DNA from: Methanococcoides methylutens MM1
GTDB taxonomy: Archaea; Halobacteriota; Methanosarcinia; Methanosarcinales; Methanosarcinaceae
NCBI RefSeq assembly: GCF_000970325.1
Contig: NZ_CP009518.1
Coordinates: 1,178,001 to 1,242,000 of the forward strand
DNA: 64,000 bases
Reading direction: 5' to 3'
Shown here: positions 54,101 to 61,892 of the stretch, piece after piece
How the letters are laid out: each line of letters starts with the position of its first letter
Position numbering within the stretch: position 1 is the stretch's first letter
Notes under the pieces: generated by a model
What the model was told of the DNA's origin: nothing
Databases searched by the model: none
Seen by the model: only the letters and a program-made list of their open reading frames with translations
Program-made: the position numbers and the translations under genes

Positions 54101-54704
54101 CAACAATCCTCCAGTTGCTGATGCAGGCGGACCATACGCCGGCGATATTGGAGAAGAGATCACATTTGTCGGTTCTGGTTCATACGATACAGAGGGAACG
54201 ATCGCTTCCTATGAATGGGACTTTGGAGATGGAACTACTCCGTCAGTTTCTACACTTCCTAATACAACACACACATACACAGTTGGCAATATCTATACAG
54301 CAACACTTACAGTAACAGACAGCAGTGGTGTAACAGCTACAGATACTGTAGATGTAATGATTACTGACCCAAATGCAGTGGCAGGAGATATGTCTATTGA
54401 AAGTATTATACTTTCTACTTCCACCAAGCAAGCAGGTAAAAATTTCTTTGTCTCTGCTAATGCAGTCGTGAAGATATCAGACGGAATTGCTCCTGTTGCA
54501 GGTGCCACAGTTACTGGTCAGTGGAGCGGTGCTGCTAATGATATGGATACTGGAACAACCAATGCTGATGGGGAAATAACATTTACCTCAGATTCTGCAA
54601 AGTACACTGGTGATTCAATAACATTTTATTTCACAGTGAATGGTGTAACTCATCAGGAATATGTATGGGATGGTACACCTAAATCGGCACATATAGACTA
54701 TTAA
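51123..54704 (+). CDS. Secreted papain-like (C1) protease with He_PIG and PKD repeats
   Basis: A surface protease of about 1193 residues. With numbering from the upstream TTG at 51108: signal segment (about 30-50), propeptide (50-130), C1A peptidase domain (about 135-360) with Gln156, Cys162 (GSCWAHA), His300 (NHAVAIVGW) and Asn326 (KNSWGTNWGDGGY), a beta domain (about 370-520), four cadherin/He_PIG-like repeats of 93 residues (about 530-900), two PKD domains (about 905-985 and 1000-1085), and a final Ig-like domain. All catalytic residues are present, so it should be active outside the cell. The GTG at 51123 has a GGTGG site; the TTG has none. Confidence 0.9.
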   Translation: MRRGIIEFNNIKDGSKAFLCHSKFCKLSGIAILLVILALTGAATAATINMDDVNDASGTIDEVCTQAPVNPEFIKYQMRMNNQLKMRSFEMSPEGHKLGYIPSPVDLSHIEENAVMESDSEGFGTLATITETYPSYYDLRDLDKVTSVKNQGAAGSCWAHATYASLESYLITSETHDFSENNMKNLLNNWPNSPYQERFDFVEGGNAEMSTAYLARWSGPIDESDDPYSSDYGESPSGLSEQKHVQEVLWLTSMDDIKDAVMNNGAVQTSFYWDNAYYNATDHSYYYAGSASINHAVAIVGWDDDFTSSGFPGTGAYIIKNSWGTNWGDGGYFYLSYSDTYAGDYAVIFTAEETDNYDSVYQYDPLGWVSSAGYGSTTAWGANVFTAEADETLEAVSFYTTDIDTQYEIYVYLDPMTGSPTNSAGEVATKSGTFSEAGYHTVHLDSDVQISSGQDFSVVIKFTTSNDKYPVAMERPYSDYSSKATANAGESYISSSGSTWSDITSTFTNTNVCIKAFTSSSINENNFAPVLDAIGDKTVDELTELTFTATAADDDIPVQTLTFSLAGDVPQGAEITTDGVFTWTPTEVQGLESYNFDVVVSDGALTDSETITVTVNEINVAPVLDVIGDQTVEKLAELTFTATATDADIPVQTLEFSLAGTVPQGAAITPAGVFTWTPAEEQGPDSYNFDVVVSDGELTDSETITITVNEVNVAPVLDTIGDKTVNELTELTFTATATDSDIPVQELTFSLAGDVPQGAEITPAGVFTWTPTEMQGPASYNFDVVVFDGALTDNETITITVDEVNVAPVLDTIGDKTVNELTELTFTATATDSDIPVQELTFSLAGDVPQGAEITPAGVFTWTPTEEQGPGSYNFDIVVFDGIATDSEIVLIDVSESSNPPIADFTSDITRGKVPLTVQFVDQSSGATSWSWDIDGDGIEDSNAADFSYTYTTPGTYSVSLTVTNSDGEDTETKYDYVKVLRNPKYTPDTPPTNNPPVADAGGPYAGDIGEEITFVGSGSYDTEGTIASYEWDFGDGTTPSVSTLPNTTHTYTVGNIYTATLTVTDSSGVTATDTVDVMITDPNAVAGDMSIESIILSTSTKQAGKNFFVSANAVVKISDGIAPVAGATVTGQWSGAANDMDTGTTNADGEITFTSDSAKYTGDSITFYFTVNGVTHQEYVWDGTPKSAHIDY
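52700..53800 (+). repeat. Four 279-bp He_PIG repeats in the protease gene
   Basis: The unit encoding a 93-residue domain (beginning APVLDTIGDKTVNELTELTF) occurs four times. Copies three and four are almost identical in DNA (53240-53434 against 53519-53713, offset 279), so the last duplication or conversion is recent. Confidence 0.85.
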
Positions 54705-54711
54705 TAAGCCA

Positions 54712-54741
54712 AAAGGTCAGTCTCGATAAGAGACCACCTTT
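54712..54741 (+). terminator. Hairpin terminator after the protease gene
   Basis: AAAGGT plus GTCTC pairs with GAGAC plus ACCTTT around GATAA, with a small internal loop, followed by CTCTTTTTATTTTT. It lies nine bases after the stop codon. Confidence 0.65.
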
Positions 54742-54790
54742 CTCTTTTTATTTTTCTGCAAATAACTTTGTGTTGTTCTTCAGGAGACAC

Positions 54791-54871
54791 ATGCAGTTGA
54801 AGAAGGACGAAGCATTTGTTTTGATATTGCTTTATGTTGTTTACATTGGTGTGAAGATCTACAACATTTAA
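54791..54871 (+). CDS. Possible 26-residue single-helix membrane peptide
   Basis: MQLKKDEAFVLILLYV starts a 26-residue frame with basic and acidic residues followed by one hydrophobic helix. GGAG lies just upstream at good spacing. The sequence looks like the last helix of a sodium/calcium exchanger (CaCA family), so it may be a stranded remnant; the ribosome binding site and ATG instead favour a real micropeptide. Neither is proven. Confidence 0.35.
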   Translation: MQLKKDEAFVLILLYVVYIGVKIYNI

Positions 54872-54948
54872 TGCTATTAAGAATAAATATAGTAATAGAT
54901 ATTTATTAACAGGATCAGAACTAATGTTAAATTATTCCGGTGATGAAT

Positions 54949-55230
54949 ATGGACGATCGTGAAAAACTAAAAGAAAAACTATATGGACTCGCTGTCAAGT
55001 ATGCTGAAAGGAAAGGGTACATGCTGAATCCTGATGAGGAAACGGTCAACGATGTGATCGATGGTGTTGCAGAGAACATCGAGGAATATGGCAAAAGATA
55101 TTGTCCATGCAGGTTCGTATCAGGTGATCCCGAAGAGGACAAGAAGATAATCTGCCCATGCATCTACATCGAAGATGAGATCGAGAATGATGGCATGTGC
55201 CATTGTGAACTGTTCTTTAAAGTAAATTAA
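54949..55230 (+). CDS. Ferredoxin-thioredoxin reductase catalytic-type protein
   Basis: A 93-residue protein of the FTR catalytic (beta) family with the CPC...CPC...CHC pattern (Cys52/54, Cys69/71, Cys84/86) that holds a [4Fe-4S] cluster next to a redox disulfide. The spacings (14 and 12 residues) differ from the plant enzyme (16 and 8), as is common in archaeal members. It should take electrons from ferredoxin and reduce a thioredoxin-like partner. No variable (alpha) chain gene is nearby; archaeal forms do without it. The ATG at 54949 is preferred over GTG/ATG six to nine bases earlier because GGTGAT sits at the right distance. Confidence 0.88.
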   Translation: MDDREKLKEKLYGLAVKYAERKGYMLNPDEETVNDVIDGVAENIEEYGKRYCPCRFVSGDPEEDKKIICPCIYIEDEIENDGMCHCELFFKVN

Positions 55231-55308
55231 GGCAACTTTAAACTGGAAACCGGAGCTCAGCCAATAATGTTCATGCAGCCCTAAAGCTCATGAGAATACA
55301 GGAAGAAC

Positions 55309-55692
55309 ATGAAACATCCAAAGACCATCCGGAAGGGACTGGACTACATCATAGCAATGGATGCACCTGAGCTATCCCCGCTTGAAGTAAGGGAGTTGCT
55401 GCGTAAAACCGTAACAAAACGCTTTGATGTCATTGACCAGATAATGTCAGCCGCCAGAAAGGAAGGCCTTATAACTGACAAAGACGGCATGTGTCACTTC
55501 ACATACGAGGCACACGATCTGGAATTTTATAAACCCAGGATAATACACACAGAAGAGATCAACAACTGCAGGTGTTGTGGGCGGAGCATGAAAGAAAGCC
55601 ATTACATCGAATTGAGATCAGGAATGCTTGGTCCATATGGTTCTACCTGTGTTCGGAAGCTCTATCTGGACTATTTGTTCGGAGAAGAGTAA
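55309..55692 (+). CDS. Winged-helix-like protein with C-terminal zinc motif
   Basis: A 127-residue protein. Residues about 1-70 look like a helical DNA-binding-type domain (DVIDQIMSAARKEGLI). Residues 85-125 have a cysteine motif CRCCGRSM followed by LGPYGSTCVRKL, similar in style to the small zinc motif C-x2-CGR...GP..C seen in DUF6011-type proteins. The exact family is not recognised. It follows the FTR-like gene by 78 bases and could be co-transcribed. Confidence 0.65.
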   Translation: MKHPKTIRKGLDYIIAMDAPELSPLEVRELLRKTVTKRFDVIDQIMSAARKEGLITDKDGMCHFTYEAHDLEFYKPRIIHTEEINNCRCCGRSMKESHYIELRSGMLGPYGSTCVRKLYLDYLFGEE

Positions 55693-55763
55693 ATTGCAGC
55701 TATTAACTTCAGAAAAATAAAAAGCAAAAAAAGTAGTTTTGATTGGCTTGTTTAGTATAGATC

Positions 55764-56123
55764 TCATCGCTTCAGATCAGAACGGACACGGTCTTTAAGT
55801 TCTTGTTGTTTTCCAGCATTCCATCCGCTGACATTGGAGATATATCCTGTTACCCGTGAAAGCTGGTGGACACTGTGGTTCATGCAATCCGGGCACATTG
55901 GTTGGTCACATACTGGACACTGTGCAACATTTGCAACGGTATCATGAGCACATTTTACCCCGTTAATTGCTACCCATACATGAACCGGACATGGATTATT
56001 TTCATCCGTTTTGATAGGCTGTCCGTTATTGAACTCATTGCACCATTCTTTACATCTCTCAACGAATTTATCCTTTGGAAGTGCAAACAGTTCCTCTGCT
56101 GACATTTCTTGTCTCTCTGACAT
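55764..56123 (-). CDS. Stand-alone glycyl-radical / zinc domain resembling the NrdD C terminus
   Basis: A 119-residue protein. Residues 66-114 match the C-terminal end of anaerobic (class III) ribonucleotide reductase: four cysteines (Cys69, Cys72, Cys77, Cys80) as in the NrdD zinc site, then SRVTGYIS with Gly93 at the glycyl-radical position, then SGWNAGKQQELKDRVR, the conserved NrdD ending. Residues 1-65 are not from NrdD and include extra cysteines (Cys24, Cys28, Cys45, Cys58). The large catalytic barrel is absent, and no NrdG activase gene is in the window. It could be a spare radical domain that repairs an oxygen-damaged reductase, as GrcA does for pyruvate formate-lyase. A GGAG site and a TATA box (about 56140-56150) precede it. 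Confidence 0.75.
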   Translation of the reverse strand: MSERQEMSAEELFALPKDKFVERCKEWCNEFNNGQPIKTDENNPCPVHVWVAINGVKCAHDTVANVAQCPVCDQPMCPDCMNHSVHQLSRVTGYISNVSGWNAGKQQELKDRVRSDLKR

Positions 56124-56139
56124 GTTCTATATCTCCTGT

Positions 56140-56152
56140 TTTATATGTATTC
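56140..56152 (-). promoter_or_regulatory. TATA box of the glycyl-radical-domain gene
   Basis: ATACATATAAAAC on the minus strand is centred about 22-25 bases before the ATG at 56123, so the mRNA would be nearly leaderless although a GGAG also occurs. A loose CCAGCC/GGCTGG inverted repeat lies further upstream (about 56191-56217). Confidence 0.4.
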
Positions 56153-56391
56153 TTAAATTGGATGTGTAGCTTAATAACGATTTTTCAACCCAGCCTTGAA
56201 TACAATAGGACAGGGCTGGTAACAAACATGATAATTATTGATCGGTGTTGTAATCAGATCCTCACCTAATAATAAAATGTAGATTGTAATTATGTTTTGT
56301 CATCTAATTGTTAATGATAGCCATCAACTCTATATGTGCCGACGTCGATATATTCCGTGGGTAACCTTATTCTTCTGCGGGGGAGAAAATC

Positions 56392-58227
56392 TTGGAACAT
56401 TATTTTGAAATGATATTTAATTCCGTAAATGATGGAATTTTTATCCATACACCTGAAGGACGCTTTTTGGAAGTGAACAGGATCATGTGTGATGATCTGG
56501 GATATCAAAAGGATGAATTGCTGCAAATGAGTGTAATGGATATAACACCGCCAGAATTCAGGGAAGCCACTGGCAAACAAGTTGTAGAGAAACTTAAGCA
56601 GGGTGGAGGAATTTTCGAAACTGTGAGCAAATGCAAAGACGGTTCTTTGGCAAAAGTTGAACTTAATGTCCGCCCGATCGACTACAAAGGAACTCCTGCT
56701 ATTCTGACCGTTGCCAGAAATGTGACCGAGCGCAAGGAAATGGAAAAAGCTCTTCGCAAGAGTGAGATAAGTTTAGCCAATGCACAGCGTATTGCTCATC
56801 TTGGAAATTGGGATTGGGATATCGTCACCAATGAGCTGTACTGGTCAGATGAGATCTATCGCATATTTGGACTGGCACCTAACGAATTCGGAGCTACGTA
56901 TGATGCATTTCTAAATTCTGTCCACCCGGATGACAGAATATTTGTTCAGGACGCTGTAGATAAGGCAGTTTATGAAAATGATCCGTACAATATTGATCAT
57001 CGTATTCTTTTACCCGATGGTTCTGAACGCATTGTGCATGAGCAGGGCGAGGTTACTTTTAACGAAAACGGACAGGGTCTCCGAATGGTTGGTACAGTAC
57101 AGGATATTACTGAGCGTAAGAAAATAGAAAAAGAGGTTATCATAAAAGAGAAAGCAATTGATTCATCACTCAATGCTATCGTTTTTGCTGATCTTAAAGG
57201 GAAGATTCTCTTTGCTAACCCTTCGTTCCTTGAATTATGGGGTTATGACAACAAAAATGAGATTATTGGACTAAATGGTAACAAGCTCTGGAATTATGAA
57301 ATTGACCCTCTGGAAATACAGAACTCACTGGTTTCCACAGGAAGCTGGAAAGGAGAAGCAATTGCCAGAAAAAAAGATGGGAGGGAATTTAGTGTATCTA
57401 CGTCTTCTCATTTTATAATAGATGATATTGGCAATCCAATTTGTTTAATGGCTTCATTTGTAGACATAACTGAACGTAAAATAAAAGATAAACTGCTTAT
57501 AGAAAAAGCAAAAGCTGAAGCTTCCAGCCGTGCTAAAAGTGAACTTTTATCCACAATGAGTCATGAAATGCGTACCCCTCTAACTATTATTATTGGTTAC
57601 TCGGATTTGCTTGACATGCAGGAAATTGGAACACTCAACCAGAAACAAGCAAGTTGTGTAGAAAACGTTTTAGAAAGTAGTCACCATCTCTTGTCGCTCA
57701 TAAACGATACACTGGATCTTTCTAAAGCTGAAGCCCATAAAATGGAACTCAATATTGAAGAGTTTTTTATACCTGATGTTATTGATGATGTAAAAACTGC
57801 ACTGATGCCCCTAACATCAAGTAAAAACCTTGATTTACTAACAAACGTCAACTCAGATATTGACACAATAAAGGCGGATAAGAAGAAATTCAAACAGATA
57901 CTCTACAATTTAATGAGCAACGCTCTAAAGTTTACACCTGAAAAAGGCTCGATTACCATCGAAACACACACCGCGAACAACATGGTACAATTTAATGTTA
58001 TCGATAATGGTATTGGAATGTCTGAAGAAAATATGAAAAGAATATTCCAACCTTTCCAACAAGTTAATACTCCAGAAACAAAAGAACAACAGGGAACTGG
58101 ATTAGGACTTGCACTTACCAAAAAGTTTGTGAAAATGCATGGTGGTAAGGTCTGGGTAAAAAGTGAACTTGGAAAAGGGACAACATTTAGTTTTACTTTA
58201 CCATTCGATCAGGAAATTCAAGTTTAA
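56392..58227 (+). CDS. PAS-domain sensor histidine kinase, cytosolic
   Basis: A 611-residue kinase without membrane helices. Three PAS/PAC units (about 1-118, 130-245 and 255-370), each ending in the DITERK type of motif, precede a HisKA domain with the phospho-accepting His391 (STMSHEMRTPL) and an ATPase domain with N box (LMSNALKFTP), G1 (DNGIGMS) and G2 (GTGLGLALTKK). It should sense an internal small-molecule or redox signal. No response regulator adjoins it, so it is an orphan kinase. It starts at TTG behind a strong GGGGGAG site. Confidence 0.93.
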   Translation: MEHYFEMIFNSVNDGIFIHTPEGRFLEVNRIMCDDLGYQKDELLQMSVMDITPPEFREATGKQVVEKLKQGGGIFETVSKCKDGSLAKVELNVRPIDYKGTPAILTVARNVTERKEMEKALRKSEISLANAQRIAHLGNWDWDIVTNELYWSDEIYRIFGLAPNEFGATYDAFLNSVHPDDRIFVQDAVDKAVYENDPYNIDHRILLPDGSERIVHEQGEVTFNENGQGLRMVGTVQDITERKKIEKEVIIKEKAIDSSLNAIVFADLKGKILFANPSFLELWGYDNKNEIIGLNGNKLWNYEIDPLEIQNSLVSTGSWKGEAIARKKDGREFSVSTSSHFIIDDIGNPICLMASFVDITERKIKDKLLIEKAKAEASSRAKSELLSTMSHEMRTPLTIIIGYSDLLDMQEIGTLNQKQASCVENVLESSHHLLSLINDTLDLSKAEAHKMELNIEEFFIPDVIDDVKTALMPLTSSKNLDLLTNVNSDIDTIKADKKKFKQILYNLMSNALKFTPEKGSITIETHTANNMVQFNVIDNGIGMSEENMKRIFQPFQQVNTPETKEQQGTGLGLALTKKFVKMHGGKVWVKSELGKGTTFSFTLPFDQEIQV

Positions 58228-58383
58228 TTTGACTGGTTTATTATGTGATGATAACTTCAACTATTATTTTGTATACCCATCTTATACCCAATATATCCAG
58301 CACATCCAGTTAGATCATCGGGAATGAATGAAAACAAAATTTCCCAGAAACGGATTTTGTTCTAACTTGAATTAACTGGCACA

Positions 58384-58731
58384 TTAGCCGAAAACTATCC
58401 TGAAAACATCCAGCTGGACCAGCAACATATACAACCCTGTCCCTGTAAAAATGCTGAGCATTGCATTTCTCTTCCACAGGTGCAGTCCTGTGACAGCTGC
58501 TATGGTAAAAATCTCCGGGACACCGTATGGCACTGAAAGCCACTGAACGTCCTTCAGGCAATAGATAACCAGCAGCAGGAGTATCATAGGAGGGAGATTT
58601 TTCTCAATGGTTGAGAGGATCTCAGGCGGAGCCCTGTTGTTAAAGAATACAAAAGGCACAGCCCTTGTACCAAAGGTAGCCAGTGCTACTACGGCTGTTA
58701 TGATAAGCAGGTGTACCGGATCTTCGGTCAT
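58384..58731 (-). CDS. azlD: AzlD-family branched-chain amino acid export subunit
   Basis: A 115-residue membrane protein with four helices, matching AzlD (ALATFGTRAVPFVFF near the start and a central LPPMILLLLVIYCLKDV). It is the small subunit that works with AzlC to export branched-chain amino acids or analogues. Its ATG overlaps the AzlC stop by four bases (ATGA), so the two are translated together. Confidence 0.9.
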   Translation of the reverse strand: MTEDPVHLLIITAVVALATFGTRAVPFVFFNNRAPPEILSTIEKNLPPMILLLLVIYCLKDVQWLSVPYGVPEIFTIAAVTGLHLWKRNAMLSIFTGTGLYMLLVQLDVFRIVFG

Positions 58732-59471
58732 TGGAAATCCTCCTTATCGGGGGTCTGTTCAGGAAGCGTGTTCACCTCAATGTCATCCCGGACAAACTTT
58801 TCATATGCCATCAGGATGAGGGTGCCTATGAAAATAGAAAACAACAGCATGTTGTCCGGGCTGAAGATCAAGAGTGAGATCACACCTGCACCCATGGCTG
58901 CCATGAATGGGAAACGTGACCTTGCAGCATGATATTGCTCAATTGTCAGCACTACGAACAGGGCCGTGAGCACGAATGTCATTCCCTCAAGCCGGAGGTC
59001 CAGTACTGAACCCAACAACGCTCCCAGGACCGAGCCCAGTATCCAATAGGAGTGGTCGAGCACAGCTATGTAGAAATAGAATTTTCCTTTTGATTCCTCA
59101 TCCGGGGCTCGTGTGGTTGTGAGAAGAGCATAGGTCTCATCGGTAAGTGCAAAGATGAGGTAAGCTTTGACCTTGCCGACACCTGAGAACTTTTCCAGGA
59201 GGGACAGACCGTAGAATGAATGCCTCAAATTAATAAGAAGAGTTGTGATGGCAAACTCTGTGAGCCCTGCACCGGCTGCCAGAAGAGCTACTGCGATGAA
59301 CTGGCCTGCTCCGGCGTAGATGAAGATGCTCATTAGCGGTGCATATATCCAGTGATAACCGGCTCCTTCAAGGAGGAAGCCGAAGGCCATTCCCAGGGGG
59401 ATGTAGCCCAGGAATACCGGGAGGGTTGTCCTGAGGGCACTTGTGAAGAGGCTTTCACTCTGCTGGCTCAT
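58728..59471 (-). CDS. azlC: AzlC-family branched-chain amino acid exporter
   Basis: A 247-residue membrane protein with about six to seven helices. AzlC blocks are present: PVFLGYIPLGMAFGFLLEGAG, IYAGAGQFIAVALLAAGA, and INLRHSFYGLSLLEKF. It forms a two-component exporter with the overlapping downstream azlD. Length is normal. Confidence 0.92.
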   Translation of the reverse strand: MSQQSESLFTSALRTTLPVFLGYIPLGMAFGFLLEGAGYHWIYAPLMSIFIYAGAGQFIAVALLAAGAGLTEFAITTLLINLRHSFYGLSLLEKFSGVGKVKAYLIFALTDETYALLTTTRAPDEESKGKFYFYIAVLDHSYWILGSVLGALLGSVLDLRLEGMTFVLTALFVVLTIEQYHAARSRFPFMAAMGAGVISLLIFSPDNMLLFSIFIGTLILMAYEKFVRDDIEVNTLPEQTPDKEDFQ

Positions 59472-59635
59472 GATACTGATGCACCTTCTAAATTTAATGA
59501 TTTATCGTTGATTTAGTTTTCGAAGTTGAAAACAAAGTGCAAGAAAAGAATTGATTGTATTTATGCTTTGTTAAATGTGAACAGGGTACTAACCGATGTG
59601 AAAGAATCTCAATAAATTTAAATAGTAGCTAATCC

Positions 59636-59650
59636 AATCTATTTATATAA
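59636..59650 (+). promoter_or_regulatory. TATA-like box before the four-helix membrane protein gene
   Basis: CTATTTATATAATT is a strong TATA match 20-30 bases before the GTG at 59668. Because a GGGGG ribosome site sits between them, another start site from TTTAAATAG (about 59617-59626) is also possible. Confidence 0.35.
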
Positions 59651-59667
59651 TTCAATGGGGGAATTTT

Positions 59668-60057
59668 GTGGAACCGGATGTAATTAGAACATTATCCAAC
59701 CTTTCACTTTTTTTGCAGGTAGTAGCATTCCTGATGCTTTTGTATGCCATCAAACTAAAAACAGAGAGCATGGAGAAGCATGCTAGGGGAGCAGCTCTTG
59801 CAGTCTTCACAATCGTGCCGACCATTCTGTTCATGTTCTATTCGATCGGACAGGGCTTTCAGCTGGCATCCTATGGCTTCGTCCTTATGCTGCACCGGTT
59901 TCTCGGATTCATCGTGATCATATTCATAATACTCTTCGTGACCAACAGATGGAGATTCAAAAAGAAAGTGCATATGCATATTGCAACTGGTTTGTGGACT
60001 TTGACACTGGCATTAGGAATATTTGTTTACCTTGTATCCTTTGGCTATATTGCATGA
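59668..60057 (+). CDS. Four-helix membrane protein, DUF420/cytochrome b561-like
   Basis: A 129-residue protein with four membrane helices. Histidines occur near helix ends (MLHRFLGF, KVHMHIATGLW), as in small heme-b or DUF420-type proteins; HRFLGF and HIATGLW resemble that group. Heme binding is possible but not shown. It starts at GTG after a GGGGG site. It is monocistronic, followed by a hairpin with a T-rich tail. Confidence 0.7.
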   Translation: MEPDVIRTLSNLSLFLQVVAFLMLLYAIKLKTESMEKHARGAALAVFTIVPTILFMFYSIGQGFQLASYGFVLMLHRFLGFIVIIFIILFVTNRWRFKKKVHMHIATGLWTLTLALGIFVYLVSFGYIA

Positions 60058-60065
60058 ATCATCTC

Positions 60066-60085
60066 AAGCAGGTTTCGATCTGCTT
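60066..60085 (+). terminator. Hairpin after the four-helix membrane protein gene
   Basis: AAGCAG and CTGCTT pair over an 8-nt loop, followed by TGATCTTATTTTT, nine bases after the stop codon. Confidence 0.45.
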
Positions 60086-60140
60086 TGATCTTATTTTTGA
60101 AAGAAATTTTAGTGTGATCCTGCACAAACCAGAGAACAAA

Positions 60141-60160
60141 GCTATTTATGAATAAATAGC
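60141..60160. repeat. AT-rich perfect palindrome
   Basis: GCTATTTAT and ATAAATAGC flank two bases. It lies between two convergent terminator regions and could be a TATA-like or protein-binding site; no function is assigned. Confidence 0.3.
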
Positions 60161-60209
60161 AAGCTCTTCCTTAATAGAAGTGTCAACGTAGTCATGGAAA
60201 AAAGAAAAA

Positions 60210-60255
60210 GAGATTACCATAATCTCCTAAAAGAGATGAGATTCAAAAGAATCTC
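60210..60255 (-). terminator. Double hairpin terminator of the fasciclin gene
   Basis: Two perfect 7-bp hairpins in a row: GAGATTC-AAAA-GAATCTC (60238-60255) and GAGATTA-CCA-TAATCTC (60210-60226). On the minus strand the second is followed by TTTTTCTTTTTT. They begin about 50 bases after the stop of the fasciclin gene. Confidence 0.65.
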
Positions 60256-60303
60256 AACGTATCAAAATTGCATCAATGAAGCTTATTACTCCATCATGTC
60301 ATC

Positions 60304-60846
60304 TTACATCATGGATGGTGGAAGAATTACCTTGTCGATGACATGGATCACACCATTGCTTGCCATGATATCTGCCCGGATAACATTTGCATCATTAACC
60401 ATGACACCATCTGTGGTATCGAAAGTGACTGATTCGCCCTGGACGGTTTCTGCAGATTCAAGACCTGCAACATCAGCTGCCATGACCTCGCCTGCAACAA
60501 CATGGTATGTCAGAACAGCTGCAAGGGCTTCCTCGTCTGCAAGTAATTCTTCAAGAGTTCCCTCAGGTAAGGCTGCAAATGCATCATCTGTTGGTGCGAA
60601 TACTGTGAAAGGACCTTCACTTCTTAAGGTTTCCTCAAGTCCGGCAGCCTGAACCGCTTGAACCAGAGTATTAAATGAACCAGCATTCACTGCCGTGTCC
60701 ACAATGTCCATTTCTTCCATTTCGTCCATTTCGTCCATGTGTTCTGTTTCTTCCATCTCTTCCATTTCAGGTTCACTGGTAGTACAACCGGAAGACATTA
60801 CTGCTATTGCTAGAAGCAAAGCTAATAGTACATATAATATTTTCAT
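60304..60846 (-). CDS. Fasciclin-domain lipoprotein
   Basis: A 180-residue surface lipoprotein: lipobox SSGC (Cys21), a linker rich in Glu and Met (about 28-48), then one fasciclin (FAS1) domain with the two conserved boxes [17 protein letters not shown] and [16 protein letters not shown]1 proteins mediate adhesion; the family is also common in methanogen envelopes. The ATG at 60846 follows GGGGG. The upstream region carries several TAGCAT half-sites and a TATATATAG box. Confidence 0.92.
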   Translation of the reverse strand: MKILYVLLALLLAIAVMSSGCTTSEPEMEEMEETEHMDEMDEMEEMDIVDTAVNAGSFNTLVQAVQAAGLEETLRSEGPFTVFAPTDDAFAALPEGTLEELLADEEALAAVLTYHVVAGEVMAADVAGLESAETVQGESVTFDTTDGVMVNDANVIRADIMASNGVIHVIDKVILPPSMM

Positions 60847-60861
60847 CTTTATAACCCCCTT

Positions 60862-60905
60862 TAGCATGAATAATGCTAGATAATAGAATTTTGTTAATCA
60901 TGCTA
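60862..60905. promoter_or_regulatory. TAGCAT half-sites upstream of the fasciclin gene
   Basis: TAGCAT-GAATA-ATGCTA (60862-60878) is a perfect inverted repeat, and another ATGCTA at 60900-60905 touches the TATATATAG promoter element; a fourth half-site is at 60986-60991. The first pair overlaps the 5' leader near the ribosome site. This looks like an operator cluster. Confidence 0.45.
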
Positions 60906-61087
60906 TATATAGATTGATGATTTATTTATATGTTATATTTATTAGAATAATCAATAAAATACAATGGATGATATCAAATCATATATAGCATAAAATTAAA
61001 AACGGCATCAAATGACTTCAAATTAATTTGTAGTTAAAGGCAGGGTTATATATTTTCGAGGAGTTATGAGCTTTAAGGTGAAATAAA

Positions 61088-61699
61088 ATGTCAGACAAAA
61101 GATCACACATACTAAGCTTATTGCTGGTCTGCTTTGTGATGGCCGGATTGGTCTTTACTGCAGGCTGCATATCTGATGAAAACATTTCTGAGGATGAATC
61201 TGCTGGATTTGAAAACATCCTTTTCCTTGACCACCATATCAACAGTCATGGTGAGTTCATAGAAGGAGATACATGGCCGATGCTTGCAATCGATTTCCCG
61301 ACCTACTACTTCGATGAGGAGAATCAAGCTCTTCATATAACTGCACCAAGGGAACCATTTGAAGTGAACAGTTCACTTATGATGATCGCAGGGGATGGAT
61401 CTTCCCTTTCCGGAGTCATAGGAATGGGAGCAGGCACAATGACCTATGCTGCATACTCGTTACCTCATGAAGTGAACAGCTATGAGGTTATTTCAATTTC
61501 CAAAGAAGGAACAGTAGTTATCTCCTACAATGATGAAGAGATAGTCATTGAAGCAGGAGAGAAATGGGAAAACATAGAGAACACTACAGAGGAAAGTGAA
61601 GAAGGACAGCCTTACGCAAAGGTGAACATCACAACAACTGATACTTTCATCAATTATGGCTTCCTCGAAAAAGGGGATATCGTTTTCGATAATTTCTAA
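61088..61699 (+). CDS. Lipoprotein of unknown function
   Basis: A 203-residue lipoprotein (lipobox TAGC, Cys27). The mature part is acidic, with FPTYYFDEENQALHITAP and a GVIGMGAGTMTYAAY segment that could form a beta structure; no known domain was recognised. AGGTGA precedes the ATG. It is divergent from the fasciclin gene and may share the TAGCAT-rich control region. Confidence 0.8.
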   Translation: MSDKRSHILSLLLVCFVMAGLVFTAGCISDENISEDESAGFENILFLDHHINSHGEFIEGDTWPMLAIDFPTYYFDEENQALHITAPREPFEVNSSLMMIAGDGSSLSGVIGMGAGTMTYAAYSLPHEVNSYEVISISKEGTVVISYNDEEIVIEAGEKWENIENTTEESEEGQPYAKVNITTTDTFINYGFLEKGDIVFDNF

Positions 61700-61892
61700 A
61701 GACTTTTTTTAAACCGAGGGAACTGGAATACAAACCATTCCATCCTTTTCTTTCTTTTTTGAATTTTTCTCCCTAGCATCACACATTCAGTCTCAATGAA
61801 GTAATAGGACATCGAAAATGAAGCATCGAAATGACCCCTGACAAATAAACTGTTTATACAATGGTTTCATAATTCTTTAAGGGGGTAATAGT

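Noticed and set aside
60194-60652. 152-codon frame opposite the fasciclin gene
   Set aside because: Its start falls in the terminator region and the rest is antisense to a clear FAS1 domain.
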